Part shown: in pieces, positions 23,221 to 35,985 of the stretch
How positions within the stretch are numbered: the stretch's first letter is position 1
How the letters are laid out: the number at the start of each line of letters is the position of its first letter
Source of the DNA: Euptelea pleiosperma
Taxonomy: Eukaryota; Streptophyta; Magnoliopsida; Ranunculales; Eupteleaceae
Direction of reading: 5' to 3'
Length of the DNA stretch: 64,000 nt
Assembly: GCA_035048495.1 (NCBI GenBank)
Contig: CM068548.1
Span: 3,100,001 to 3,164,000, forward strand
Translations under genes and position numbers: made by a program
Notes under the pieces: model-generated
Databases searched by the model: none
Seen by the model: only the letters and a program-made list of their open reading frames with translations
What the model was told of the DNA's origin: nothing

Positions 23221-24718
23221 ATGGCTGCTGAACGGCCTCTATTTGAGACCTACAATAATTTCTTTGAAGATCTAGGCGATAACTCCGAGCAATGGTATAC
23301 TAATCCTGAGTGTCGTCATGACACTCCAGTCTCACAGAGTTCGATAGAACATGAAGCACAAGGCGATCCAGTGCTAAAATATCTACTTATAGATTTGACA
23401 AAATTAATTTTTGCCCTTGATGTTGCGGTCTAGAAGCATGTTTATCACTCCACATCTGTGGGATATTTCCCTCATGTCCAAGAAAAGGTCTGTAATTTTA
23501 GTAAATTTGAACCTCCGCTGCAGACCTCCTACAATAACACGTATTATCCGGACAATGGAAGTCACGATAACTTTGGATGGGAACAATAGTCTTTTCCCCA
23601 GCAGAATCTGCAACAGGATATGTATCATTCCGGGTTTTACCAACCCTGTGGACAATATGATAGCCAGTACTCGCAATCGCAGTACCAGCCAAATCCACAG
23701 ACTGAATATTTTGGTCAACAATGGACCCCGCAGGATTTTCAGAGTCAGCAGATAGTCCTAGACTCACATCCATCATATAACTTTCATACTCAGTCGGACT
23801 ACATTCAAGAGTTGGCACCTCAACTTCCTTTAGCTGAACCACCACAGTCTGCTACTAAACCTAGTCTAGAAGAACTCCTCTCGCAATACATTATCCAACA
23901 ACAGCACTCCATGGAGAGCTTGGAACACCGTCTAGGTGAGTTAGAATCTGAGAAAGAGGAAGTCAACTTCACTAGCCAGCCTGGCTTATCTAGAGGGGAA
24001 TACCATGGCCACAGTCCATAATGAGGAGTCGCACAGCTGGACCCAGTACCAGACTTTACAAGAGGAAATTGAGGTTGCTACAAACGAAGGATCGGACTAC
24101 AATATTGATGAGCCAGAGTCTCCATCTTTGGTGTCCTTCAAAGCACCGACTTCTGAACTTAGCTTAGAGGAATCATCTACCTCTGTTATTTCTATCTAGG
24201 ACTCTGAAGAAGTTATTCATAACATTGAGCTGTGTCTTGACTATAGGATCCCAATTGGCCTAGACTTACCTATCCCCACCACCCTTGGATTGTGCAACAA
24301 TCATGATGAACCCATGTTTCCATCTATGGTGCCCTTACAAGCAGCTACTTCTACACCGAGCACAGAGATACCCAAATCCATCTCTATCTCTGATGATTCT
24401 ACATCTGCACTGGATGCAGATATTCCTACCATTGAGCAATATCTAGAAAATGGGATTCCAACTACCCTGGACCTACCGTTCCCCACCGAGGATAAACACA
24501 TTGAGTGCAGGGATTGCAACATCCCTCTCACATCAGGAAACCTCAAAGAAAAGGTCCACAGTTTTGACTCGCCACCATACGTTGATGTTGTCAATAAACA
24601 GTGTGCCGTAGAGAATCTAATTCAAGACTCTCCCGAGGAAAAACTCTCCCAGTGTGAAGAACACTTTGCGCCTGACTTCATCTCAGAGTCAAACAATTAT
24701 GCTATTACTGATCTGTAG
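23221..24718 (+). pseudogene. Gag-like and pre-RT linker remnants of element A
   Basis: A start MAAERPLFET at 23221 matches the gag start MAVERPLIKT of element B at 53561. The frame then shifts and stops (near 23431 and 23588). Q/Y/P-rich gag C-terminal-like sequence follows, with a coiled stretch SLEELLSQYIIQQQ near 23855. The part ending near 24718 (CAVENLIQDSPEEKLSQCEEHF) corresponds to the region between protease and RT in element B (58530-58610, CAVESLIPDS). So gag is joined to a pre-RT linker and most of gag, all of protease and everything from RT onward are missing. No intact product is likely. Confidence 0.65.
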
Positions 24719-26866
24719 GAGTCTGCTCCATTCAGATACATTCCCACTAAAATCAATGAGTTTTCAGCTCTGCTAACCATGGCCAGAGAACCCACTACTG
24801 CTCTCATCTCAGTCTTTACTGAGAAGCTTCGATCCCTCCCGGTTGAACTACATGTTTTTGCTGGTCTGCAAAGAGCACTTACTATCCTTCTCTCAGTTTA
24901 CACTGAGAAAGACCTATTCTATACAGGTATACCTAGACAAGGGATAGGATAACAGTCTCTGTTCCACCTTAGAAGACTATAGATTCACTCAGTCTCCATG
25001 AGTTTTAACCTAGTTGGGGGTACTTGATATACCCCCGTCATGTCTGGCTGAAGACATAAAACTTAACTCTTTCGGAAAGACAATTCCGGTATTCCTAGAG
25101 TACATGAGTCTCATGCATTTGTTATTACTGTGATATCTCCGGACAAGCAAGTACATTCATTCTTTCGATCATCAGGTACCACACATTGTCGAGTTTATTC
25201 CGACTTGATAATATCCTCCTTGAACCTTTGCATCATCATTACCGATTTTTCATCCTTTTATGTCCCGGTATTGAGCACCGAGGACGGTGCTATATTTTGG
25301 TTGCGGGTGGGTTTTTACCAAAACTCATGTTTTCATTTTAAAAAAAATAAAAAAAGAGAGAAACCTTGTGTTTTTGGGTGTGATTTCATGTGATTTTCGA
25401 AAATGCCTTGACTTGATGAGTAAAAAGTTTCTGGAAAGTCTATTTATTGAAAAGGATGTCTATTTTGAAAAATCACTTAATAGCTCTTCATTCAGACAGT
25501 GGATTGAAAAATCTTTGAAAACTCAGATTCAGCAAAAATGTTCACATATCAACGTTAGAATTATCCAAAGTTTAGATTATCTAGAGATCCAAGAAAAACA
25601 ATTATGGAGACCTAACCCAGTGAGCTTTTGAGCTTTTTATTATTTCTAAGGGTTATAAAATTATTCTGAGTCACAAGATGACTCACAATTCTTCTAGTCC
25701 CCTAATATTTCCATTGAGTGGTCTCATTAACCTTTGTTTTGGTCAAGAAACTTAGAACGACATCAAATTCAAATTATTACATAAAGAACCTTCTCTATAT
25801 CCATTCGAGACATCGAAGATGAAAGTACAAACCCTAGAAAATGATATAGGCCATCTTTTTAACCAATCAGACTTTTTAGCTTCCATAACATCTATACCGT
25901 TAGAAATCATTTTTGAGCCTGTTGATGAAAACCTTTTTTTGTTAACCCATCAACCAAAAACTCAATCCCAAAAAAAGAGTTCAATACGATAACCTACTTC
26001 TGAGAGGAATCAAAGAGTATTTTGGTATGATCATGAAAAGATAGAAACCAAGAAAGAAAAAGAAAACAAAACAAAACAAATGGTTCGAGCTGAAAAGAAA
26101 CATGATTAAAAAAAAAAAAAAAAAAAAAAGAATGAAAGGTTGAAGAATAGCCAAAAAGACAAAAATTGGAAGAAGAAAAGTCAAGGAAATTTTACCCCTG
26201 AGAAAAGTTGCAAAGAATAGTGAGATACCCTCTTAGAATTTGAATTCCAGAATATCTTTCTTTTCTGAACCTATCCCAAGCCTCAATACAACCTATGCAA
26301 GTCATATTTGATTCTAGATTTGTACCATCCTCAAGTGTGGAGAATGGAGAAAAGAGAAATTATAGAGTTTGATCCGACGTTCTTAAGTGAAATGACATTC
26401 CAATCATGAGATCTTCTTAAATCTTCTTATACCCTCCATTCAAGAAATATATATGTGAGATGTTTGTCAGTTTTTATATTCATCTCCTCACATAAGTTTG
26501 AGAGAAAAGTATAAAATCATTTCTGAGTAACTCACTTCTGAGTGGTATACAAGTGAGGATTGAGGTCGAGGCATATAGTCTCTAAGGAGATCCAGATATC
26601 TCTACTGCCAGATGAGGATGATGTTGAACACACACACACACTAAGTCTGAGTAATCTTTTGTTTGAATGTCCATTTGTAGAAGTGTTGTATTTTGCCGAC
26701 TAGTTCTAATTTGTGAATGATTTCTTGCATCCTTAAAATAATCTGACAAAATAGAATTTTTTCTAAGTAATGCAAATAAGTTTTCTAGCATGTTATGCCT
26801 AGCCCTCTTTTGCTCACTTATTTCGCAATAATTGCTAAGGATTGGCAATATGCTAGTTGGGGGTTG
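24719..26866 (+). other. 3' noncoding region of element A
   Basis: After the last linker-like codons (a TMAREP phrase near 24780, as in element B at 58705) no pol follows. The phrase agttgggggtacttgatatacc near 25010 resembles the G-rich segment that follows pol in Tat/Athila elements. A poly-A tract lies at 26107-26129. The end ctagttgggggttg directly before the 3' LTR is a plausible polypurine tract. Confidence 0.5.
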
Positions 26867-28467
26867 TGATATTCGCTCAAAAGTTCTTATTTTAAGCCAT
26901 TATCCTTATAGCGATGTCGCATTCTCCTACGTAAAACTTATCTTTTTGTCGACTTTTCCATATAAGAGTTTCTTCCATTGCGTAGAATGCATTCTTTAGA
27001 TGAAAATTGACTATTTTCATGAAATATATGCATTTCTGATAGTCCAGTATCAAACCGTTTTAGTTGAATCTCATTACGCTCTTTTTCACTTGTAGGAGAC
27101 CCTATCGGGCGATTCTCGAGTACTGGCGGGCCCACGATCAATCACAGAAGACTTCTATCAAAGATTAAAGAGCCAACAGGCTAGGATAAAAAGATAGAAG
27201 ACATGTACGGGCAAAGCTAGAGGATCGTAGAGCCAGAACAAGGACTAAGAGATAGAAGAATTGCTGGAGATCAAGAGAAGGACTTAGGTGTTAAAGGCCA
27301 CACCAATTGACATCAAAGGATAAGTTTGACTAATTGGTGGAGCGGACGAGAGAGAATAAAGAAACCAGGGTTCAAGACCCTCCAATGCTTTTATTTTTGT
27401 ATTTTTCTCTCACCTCTCTCCTATTTCTCTTTCTATCTATCTTGGCCCATGACCTAGGCCCATGACCCATGACCCATGACCCATGCCCATGCCCATGCCC
27501 CGTGCTCATGCCTATTTGCAACAATAAGAGAGAATTGGTCTCACTTGACCGATTCTTCTCTCCCCCATATCGCTCTATCCTAGTCACTCTCTCTCTCTCA
27601 TCTAACTAACCCATTCCCAACCGTTGGATCTAGAGAGATCCAACGGTCATCTTTTTTACAACAAGCAAAAAGGAAAAAAAAAGTCTAGAAGAGTCTACGA
27701 TCTCTCCTTCTTGGGTTGGTTCCCTCCCCCTTCTCTTCCTCTCTTTCTTCTTTCTTTCTCTTCTTCTTCACCCTTCTTCTCCGATGAGCAACTCCGGCGA
27801 GCTCACCATTAACGCCTCCACCTCAAAGTGCAAAGCATCAAACAGCAATGTCTCCTTGCTGCCCATTCCATTTGCCACAATCAAAGGCTACAATTCTCAA
27901 TCTTATTGAGTTTTATCCAATAGAAGTTGCACCATCTACCTCTTCAATGGTAAGTTTCTCTCTAATTCATCTCTCTAACCTTCCTACCTTTTTTCACTCT
28001 CTTCTTTCCCTCTCTACCTTTACATGCTTTCTAGGGTAATATATTAATGGCTTTCTAGATTAATTTGGTTTAATGTTATTTTCGTTGTAAAGCATTTGAA
28101 CAAGCATTGTAAGCATTTGTTTTTAGTTTAATGAACAAGTTTTAAATTCAAGTTTAAGTTATTTTCATTTATTGTGTTTTTCATTCTCGTTTCTCTTATA
28201 TTTTTTTTCATTCTAATAGTTTTAATAATAATCTCAAACATATTTTAAATCAACCTCCACCATTCTCACCCTTCCATTTATTCTGAGCATTTTCTGATTA
28301 TTCTTGTTTCTTATTGTGCTAACTAATCCCGAGTGCAGACGATATCCGACACGAGCCACTGTGCAAGTCTGCTTATTTACAGATTAAGTAAACCAATTTG
28401 GAGAAATTACAAATATTGTTGAAATCAAGGGTTTCCGATCCAACGACACGGAAAAACCTTAATTTCA
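26867..28467 (+). repeat. 3' LTR of element A
   Basis: It is 1601 bp, starting TGATATTCGCTC and ending AATTTCA, followed by target duplication GTTCT. It matches 18990-19153 and 21903-23174 closely and retains the terminal ~200 bp lost from the 5' LTR. Confidence 0.88.
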
Positions 28468-28472
28468 GTTCT

Positions 28473-29330
28473 CACAGTCTAATCGATTGTACTTTTGGGA
28501 TTTTCCATCCCGTAGGGTCCAATCGATTGGTTCTCACGGTCCAATCGATTGGTTCTCAAACTCCAATTGATTGGACTTCCCTTACTCAATCTTTTACTTC
28601 TTTTACACATTGACATGGGTCTGTCTTCTGACTAGATACGACCATTATATTTTTATTTATTAAAAATACATTCCTATGGCCACTATGTCACATACCTTCC
28701 TATGCGAGTAAACACGATCTTCAAGGGACATGTAGCAGTTCCTCAAATGACTCATGTCGTCAACCATCTGATTCTTGCAAACTTTGTCTTTTAGCCTTCA
28801 CGTAGTTAGTGAAGTATGCATACCACGACATCTTTAAAGCGACACTGGTGCTCGTAGGAACGGTCACAATAATGTTTATGTCACACGAAATCTCTGCTAA
28901 AACTAGAATATGAATTTATTTTTTACAATCTCCCCCTTTGACAATTCCAAGACGAAAACATTAATCACATAAAGAGTAAACAAAAATAAAAATTACATCA
29001 CATCCATTTACATGATTTTATTCACTTTCTCATATTCTCTCGGAGATAACAAACAGATAATAGATATTAATTTTGATCTGTTTCCTTCACAACTACCAAC
29101 AATACATACCATGTAATATCATCGGCAAAAATAAATAATTAAACTCATGTAGTGAGTAATTTATTGCACATCGAATTAACATGTGTAGACAAGGTAGAGA
29201 AATTGGAAAAATAAACAAGAATTTTTCTCCCCCTATCTAATGTATTTCCTTGTTTACCTCTTTGGATTTTGCTCTCCCCCTTTTTGTCACAGATTGACAA
29301 AGGTACAGAATTAATGGCAGATAACTAGCA
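28473..29330. repeat. Copia-type LTR/noncoding sequence, continuation of 18989
   Basis: The aatcgattg motif of the left flank resumes here (28480-28570). Further on, caatctccccctttgacaat (28926-28945) and tctccccctttttgtcaca (29273-29291) resemble phrases near the ends of plant SIRE-type copia LTRs. No coding frame is supported. Confidence 0.4.
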
Positions 29331-32030
29331 TGCATTAAATATAGAACTGAAGTATAAGTGCAACAATCTATATAACAAAATAGGACGGTTGTCTACGGGG
29401 TAAGTAGTGGCTGAGATCCACTCTATCTTTGATGGCTGAGATCCATTTTTGGGCTCACCTAACCCGACTCCTCTCACATAATCACCTAACCTACTCCTCT
29501 CTTCACCTCGCCTGCAACTCCATTTGCTGCTTGAATCTGAGGAGTTTCCTCCTCGCCTACAGCTCTCTCTCGCCTGCAACTCTCTCTCGCCTCAAGTAAT
29601 CTCTCTCTCTCTCTATAGTTTGGGTTATGATTTGGGGGTTTAGCGAACCCATTTTGAGCATTATTTTGGGGTTTGTTTTCCCATATCTGCTTTTTCTGAT
29701 TTGGGTTACAATTTGGGGGTTTGGTTTTCGATTTGGGGTTTATTTTTCCCGTTTCCAATTTTTTCTCGATTTTTCTCTACCAGCTCTGATTTGGGTTACG
29801 ATTTGGGGGTTTGGTTTTCAATTTGGGGTTTATTTTTTCCATTTCTGATTTTTCATTTCTCTTCTTTAAATTTTTGGACCAGGTTTTGGTGTTCCACCCT
29901 TTTCTTACTGAACAAGAAGAAGAAGAAGAAGAATAATCCACTCACTATCATTGTCTCTCTCTCTCTCATCGTCTCCACTTCTTGCCGCTATCGCACCTCT
30001 TCCCCCTCACGCCTGTAACTTTGTCTTCTTTCTCAGGTATGTCTCTCTCTCGGGTTTTGGGTTCATTTGTGTTGCGATTGGGTTAGGTTAGGGTTGTGTC
30101 ATTTTGGAGAGAAACCCCCATGACTTGAGCTTAGGGTGGGTCTTCCAACGCCGTTTCTGCATAAGATATTAGGTTCTTGGCCTCTTTTTATTTCACTTTT
30201 TAGGTTTCTTAAAGTTTGTTTATGCATTGGAATCTTGGATTAATTGAAGTTTGTGTTGAAAGTTCTGAAAATTGAAGTTTGAACCTCCTTTCTTATTTGG
30301 TACAAACTTTGATTTTACATTTGCTAATTCTGTTTTCCTTTGCTAATTGTTTGGGCAGAGATACTTATTTATGGGGTTTTTTTCCCTATTTTATTTTTGA
30401 AGCTCCGTTGAACGTTGTTGGAAAGAAACTCTGATCAATTGATTAAATAGCTAACAAATACCTGCTAATTGGAACTTCGTTTCTCTTTTATATCATCCTT
30501 TTCATAAATCTAGAAGTGTTTCTCTTTGACATTAGTTGGAATACAGCATTAAACATTATAAGTATCATTTATTCTGTGGTATTAATGGTGAATAGCCAAA
30601 AAATTCAGAAAAATTAATAAGAGAAGAAGGAAGAGTGGGGAAGAATATCGTTGTATTAATGGTGGTGAGGAAGATGGTAGGGACCCATGTGGATTCAACT
30701 AAGAGGTTGATGCCCACCATTCAACTCCAAGTCCATCTCTGTGGGTGGTCTTGTTATTTTTGGTGGTTTCTAACTGCTTTTCTTTGCCATTGTGCGGGAT
30801 GGAGTCAGTCCATCATTATGTGTGCAAATCCATATATGTTTGGTGTTTCGTAGTGGTCTGTGATAAATCATGGATGCGCGGGTGCAAATTTGTCTGTGCC
30901 CTCGACATTCTGGTTTTTTGAGATGCATTTTAGGCTCTCCATCTACTTGAAATTTTTTTTTATCGTGTTTGCAACATTTTCTCGTATTGATATTGTTTGG
31001 CTAGCTAGAAGTATAGATGTGTATGCATTGAAATGTTCAAAGAATTTTGCTCAATTCCATAATGGATTTTCTGTTTCCAAGTTTCACTAAACCATGACAA
31101 TGAAAAGCTCATGGATCATGATGTAGGAGAGTTTGGTTAAAGCTTAGAGCTTTAAAACTGATTATAGAGCAGCATAATTTTATCACCTTTATCCAGCTCA
31201 TGGATCATGATGTAGGAGAGTTTGGTGAAAGCTCAGAGCTTTAAAACTGATTACAGTGCAGCATAATTTTATCGCCTTTATCCAAATCATAGACCTTCTG
31301 TAATTAGGATATAGGGTATGGAACATTATGGGATTTTAGGCTTTTCATAGGCACATAATATGTTTCTTCCAAATTCATATAATTTGGTAGTTCTTTTATT
31401 TATGTTAGTCCTTTTTGCCAAATTTTCTATTGGGCTACTGCTATCCTAAAGATTCAGATAAACTCATGTTTCTCAACAAAGCAAACAGGCCTCACTTGAG
31501 GCTTGGTACCCACCATATTCTTCTTCGATCCTATAAATTTCTCAACATTTTCTTCTATCGATTATGAAAAACTCGATTAATTTTTTTATTTATTTTCGGT
31601 AATGCATGTATCTAACTATTTGGTCTCCAATTTTTAGTTTTTTATTTGCTTTGTTCTCTTCTTTATGTTTGATCTGTTATACACTGTTGAATGTTATGGT
31701 TGTCATCTCTCTCATCTGCAACATCGAACACATTATCTTTCTAATATTCATCTCATGTTGCTTTTGTGAGTACAACATAATATTCAACACATTCTTATCC
31801 TATGTTAATCTTTCTAATATTCAACAAATGTTGTTTTTGTGTACAGCATCTGCTTTTAGCATATGTATGTGCTGATTTAGATTATGTTGTTAAGAATATG
31901 TATGTGTTGATTTATATATTAGTTACTATGTACGTCATCTACTTTTAGCATATGTTGTTAAGTATATGTATGCGCAAATCTTTTTCCAAAAAACATTTCT
32001 GTGAGTTTAGTTGTCATTGCCCAAATGCAG
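29331..32030. other. Noncoding, with gene-leader-like sequence and a tandem duplication
   Basis: No coding gene is supported. 29480-30035 has the look of a gene 5' leader (CT-rich tracts, then ctttctcag|gtatgtc near 30035), possibly a captured promoter/leader fragment. An 89-bp tandem duplication occupies about 31106-31290, each copy holding agctcatggatcatgatgtagg and agcataattttatc. The rest is AT-rich and unassigned. Confidence 0.35.
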
Positions 32031-32099
32031 ATTGATTTGGAGGAGACAAAAGCCCAAAAAAATGCCAACTTACAAGATGCTTTTGCAAAGAAATTTTGA
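32031..32099 (+). pseudogene. Exon scrap resembling plant class XI myosin coiled coil
   Basis: An acceptor-like ttgcccaaatgcag is followed in frame by IDLEETKAQKNANLQDAF and then a stop. Plant myosin XI coiled-coil regions carry a closely similar DLEEAKAQE..KLQ.AL pattern, known for that family. The open piece is only 22 codons, so a chance match to a generic coiled coil is possible. If real, it is a captured exon, not a gene, since no neighbouring myosin exon was seen. Confidence 0.45.
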
Positions 32100-32865
32100 T
32101 TTTTTTTCCATTTTTGGGCTTAAAATTTGGGTTAGATGCTTTGAGAGAGTTTGGATTTCATCTATGGGGCACAATTTCAGTTTGGAAAGAAATTTGGGTT
32201 AGATGCTTTGATGGTATTTTTTGTCATTTTAGTTGAGCTTCGATAGCTAAGACGCTTATCATTGACACATCCTTAATTTTTTCTATTTTGGGTTAGATAT
32301 TCTTTTTTGCTCTGTTTTGTGAAACCTTTCTTCATTTTTGTTGTTTTTGGATTTCTCATATATGTTCTTGCCTTACCGTAGTGCTATGATTCTGCCACAT
32401 GTTTCAGTAATGTTCGTGGGTTCAATAATCATGGATTCTCCATGTTTCAGATTATAAAGTTCAATCGAAGTCTTTCAAGGATTCTCCATCAAAGTCTTTT
32501 AAGGATTCTCCATCGAAGTCTTTCGTTCTTTAAAAGGTTCAATCACTCAAATTTCTTTCAGTTACTTTTCAATTTAATATCTTTTGTATAAGAAAGCTTT
32601 TGAAATATCTTTTTTCCTTGGTGCAAAAATGGCAATTGAAATAGGCAAGAATGTTTTGATATCTGAAACTGTTTGTAATTCAAGTGCAAAATATCAATTT
32701 TTTTTTAAAATGCCAATTTTTTCTACTATTTGAATATTTCTCTTGCATATAATCATGATCATCTGTATGTTTTATCATTTTACTTAAGTGGTTTGATTAT
32801 TCGAATTTATGGTAGGATGCAAACACAACCAATCATTCTGTTATTTTCGTTGTTTTTTGTTTTTG
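32100..32865. other. Noncoding with short tandem motif
   Basis: No gene. A ~25-bp motif (aaagtctttcaaggattctccatc type) is repeated about three times at 32462-32522. Confidence 0.4.
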
Positions 32866-32963
32866 TCCATGATCGTTACAATTCGTTATAATGGCCATTA
32901 TAACGGAAAAAATGATAACGCCCCAGTCCGTTATATCTTTATAACGGCCCCTTTTAAACCTTG
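32866..32963. repeat. Dispersed ccgttataacg repeat, copy 2
   Basis: Related to 1860-1958: it shares ggccattataac, an A-run, aacgcc, ccgttata and terminal cttttaaaccttg in the same order. Confidence 0.5.
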
Positions 32964-33450
32964 ATTTAGACCACACGGCTAACTTTAAGTGACCATTGAC
33001 CATATGGATGTTTGGCCCATTCTTAGGTGGAGCTACATACCAACAATCAGCCTAATTAGTGATTTAAAATGTTTTATCTTTGTACCACAGCCCCTTTTAA
33101 ACCTTTGTTTAGACCACAATGCTAACTCTTAAAGACCACTGACCGGGTGTTTGGCCCGTTCTTAGGTAGACCTACATACCAACAATCAGCCTAATTAGTG
33201 ATTTTAAAATTTTTATCTTTGTACCATGGTTAGGAATCACTAATCAGGCTAATTTTGATCTTTTGGTTCACCGAGGGTTTTGCCCAACATACATAGTCAC
33301 AGATCTCTAAGAGAACTGCACGGTCCACCGTGTACCACCTAGCCTAACCACCCATAATATAAGCCACATGGTACACTCTTAGAAGACGCTGATGGTATGG
33401 ATGTTTGGCCAATCTTTAAGTGGACCTACAAACCATAAATTAGTGTGATT
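32964..33450. repeat. Direct duplication of a MITE-like unit
   Basis: A ~140-bp unit occurs at about 32960-33085 and again at about 33088-33230, each with tgtttggccc, cttaggt and cataccaacaatcagcctaattagtg. A third diverged version lies at 33360-33460 and a fourth at 45665-45775. The core is the same aaatcagcctgattgg-type wording as the fold-back MITEs. Confidence 0.6.
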
Positions 33451-34164
33451 AGTGATTTCAAAAATATATCACATACACACCATATGCACTAAAAAGATGT
33501 CTATGTGCATTGGACGCTTTGTCGGGGAGTGCCGTAGGCACGAGTAATGACTAGGAAGGTAGGTTTTTAGCATTTGGTTTCATTGTTGTTTTTGTTTCTT
33601 TATTAAGTGTATATTCAATTTTTGGCTGTTATATTAGGAAAGGGCAGAGCACAGCATTTTTTAGCATAATCATCTTGATCTAGATCAAGAAACGGTAGTC
33701 ATCCTTTGGTTTAGTCATCCTTACCAAACCAAAAATCAGCCTGATTGGTGAGTTTTAGGTGTTGGATTGGACTTATTTTCATGTGACTTATTCTCCAATA
33801 ATGTATTATTTTCTTATGAAACATTTAATTGGTAAAGTTGTGTATTGTGTCTTTTATGCTTATTTCCTTTCTCTCATGCTTTTGAATTCACTACATTTAC
33901 TTCGTTTCTTTCAAGGCTGCATATTTGAGAATCTGTTGTTGCAAATGTGACAAAGTTGTGTTTCTTTTAAGATGTGGTATGGGTTTGCTACTTTATTTAC
34001 CTTGAGGTGTAATGTTCTACTTAGGCTTTAGAGTGTGGCTTTTCCCATAAATTGAATAGTTACAATTTATAGATTCATATGTTTTCATACATTATTACTG
34101 AATTCAAAACTTGAGGTTCATTGTGTGACGATATAGAGTCCCTTCTTGCAGTTTGAAGTTCTTT
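33451..34164. other. Noncoding, nothing recognised
   Basis: AT-rich. A MITE-like aaaaatcagcctgattggtg occurs at 33730-33750. No coding gene is supported. Confidence 0.35.
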
Positions 34165-34205
34165 TTGTTTCACACATGGCGAACAACAAGGCAATTGCAG
34201 ATATG
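34161..34205 (+). other. Exon-like scrap (unidentified)
   Basis: A cttgcag acceptor at 34145-34151 precedes an open stretch that includes ATGGCGAACAACAAGGC and ends at an atatg|gtaagg donor near 34205. The splice signals look convincing but the ~18 encoded residues match no family I recognise. It lies ~370 bp before the superoxide dismutase-like exon and could be part of the same captured segment or unrelated. Confidence 0.25.
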
Positions 34206-34571
34206 GTAAGGGGATTTTGTTTCTTTAATCTTCATTGATATTTAATGGATCAATTGTCCTTTTATACTTGCCTTCAACGGTGAATCGTCAATTCTTTTTT
34301 CCTCAGTTTTGTTGCATATCCATTGTATTTGTGTGGTCTTATAACATAATCTCTTCACATTTTTTCTTTCTGATATCATAGTTTGCCAGGTTTATGGATT
34401 AATAGTTACTTAAATGAGTGTGTTGTCTTCAGAAACATATATAGAGTCACAAAAAATTAGAGCTATTTTAGGCACCTACAAATCTAATGTAGCTTTCAGG
34501 TGTTCTCTTCTAAGGTCATTTAAATTTAAATAAATGTAAGGTTAGTTTAATCCCTTCTTCTGAATTCGCAG

Positions 34572-34643
34572 ATTCTGCTAAGTGGGAGGCATTCAATTCT
34601 TGGAAGGATAGTTGTTGTTCATGCTAATCCCTACGATCTTGGC
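34572..34643 (+). pseudogene. Exon scrap of a Cu/Zn superoxide dismutase (CSD3-like)
   Basis: After an attcgcag acceptor, 24 in-frame codons read ILLSGRHSILGRIVVVHANP then YDLG. Cu/Zn SOD has here a conserved segment of the form IPLSG..SI.GRAVVVHADPDDLG that includes a zinc-ligand region. SI(L)GR favours the peroxisomal CSD3 type. The D of HADP is replaced by N and the second D of DDLG's pair by Y, so it would not form a normal zinc site. No other SOD exon was found. I read it as a captured gene fragment. Confidence 0.65.
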
Positions 34644-34649
34644 ATAACT

Positions 34650-35985
34650 ATGGCATTCATCTACACACTTCATTGTTTTTTCTTTAGTCTACAACTCTCC
34701 CATGATTGTAGTGTTCACAACTCTTAATATGTTGGATTAATTTTCACAACTCTTATTATGTCTTAATCTCAGAGACATTCAAAAGTTCTTTTATGTGTAA
34801 TGTTCTATTTAGGCTTTAGAATGTAGTTTTGATGTGCGGTTTTTTCCACAAACTAGACTACAATTTTATAGATCTATATGTTTTCAGACATTATTGTTTA
34901 ATGTGTACAATATACTCTATTTCTTTTAGGTTTACTAATTCAATGGTGCTCTTCAACTCAAATTCTATTAATTGAAAATTAATATCTAATATTCTATAAA
35001 TTTGAACATAAAGACAAATAAATCAACTGAAACCAGTTTGTCCGGCGAGCAAGATAACACGACTTTGGAAGTATGCATGTTAAGCAACCAAGAAATATCA
35101 CAACGTGCGTTATCGTAACGTCTGAGAAGAGAAAGAGAGCAGAATGCTTCAAATGAAAGAACCATCAGCCCAAACTTGATAAACACTTACCCCAATAGAC
35201 GGACAATATCACAACGGGCTCGGAGAGAAAGAGAAAATGTTGTATAGTCATCTATGGCAATGCCAATTCAGTTGGAAGAATCTCATCGAGAACCGAAGAG
35301 AATAAAGCTTACACAGTATGTCGTACAATCTTCAACAACTGGGATGATTCTAAAAACACCAAATCGAGTGGACATCTGTCAAGCAGAAATGACTCCACTT
35401 ACTATGGATATCATGACGCGAAACCTTGGAGGAAATCTTTTAGCAATGCCTGAGTTCCCTATCCGTACACGAAACATAGAAGAAGAAATTCTTGGTGCTG
35501 AAGTCTGCGAGCTTACATCAATTGTCCGTGCCATGTCGTCGCTTACCCAAATGGGAGAATCTCAAGGAGAACCCTTGCGAATGCAAAGTACCACATCATT
35601 TATTCTATTTGGTTCAATCTTTTTTGAGTTATCTTTAATTTTTTTTCCTTGAACTTGAATTGTACAAAAAACTGTTAGTACAGTTGAAGTTAACAAGATC
35701 ACATTAACCGCACTGAATCCATGCATCGCATCGTCGTAGAGTACCGCCCGCTCAATTGCGAGAATCTCAAGGAGAACCAAAGAGAAGAAAGCTTATGCAG
35801 TAAGTCTTTAACTCTATGCGTCATACCACAACTTTCTATCTCTCTCCCTATTATCTTAAAATAAGTTTAATTATCTCTTAACTTCTACTCATATACAGAA
35901 CACAGACACTCCAACATTTTACTAAAGAAAATATTTACATTCAAGACGATGAGAATGATTTGTAACCCATTTCTTCTGCACAACA
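34650..35985 (+). other. Helitron 5' part, decayed
   Basis: No intact frame is supported. Two related phrases (gagaatctcatcgagaaccgaagag at about 35275 and gagaatctcaaggagaaccaaagag at about 35760) are spaced ~480 bp apart, suggesting an internal duplication of the Helitron N-terminal coding region, which in plants is rich in R/E/K. The boundaries and the Helitron's TC-type 5' end were not located. Confidence 0.35.

Larger units (their letters stand above)
18990..28467 (+). mobile_element. Element A: non-autonomous Tat-like LTR retrotransposon
   Basis: The element begins TGATATTCGC at 18990 and ends AATTTCA at 28467. It is flanked by the 5-bp direct repeat GTTCT (18985-18989 and 28468-28472), as expected for LTR-retrotransposon integration. 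The 3' LTR is 26867-28467. The 5' LTR is 18990-19153 plus 21903 to about 23174, split by a solo LTR. The interior carries only gag-like and linker coding pieces and a long noncoding 3' part; protease, RT, RNase H and integrase are absent, so movement would need enzymes in trans. The LTR copies look close in sequence, suggesting fairly recent insertion. It sits in a copia-derived LTR region. Confidence 0.88.
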
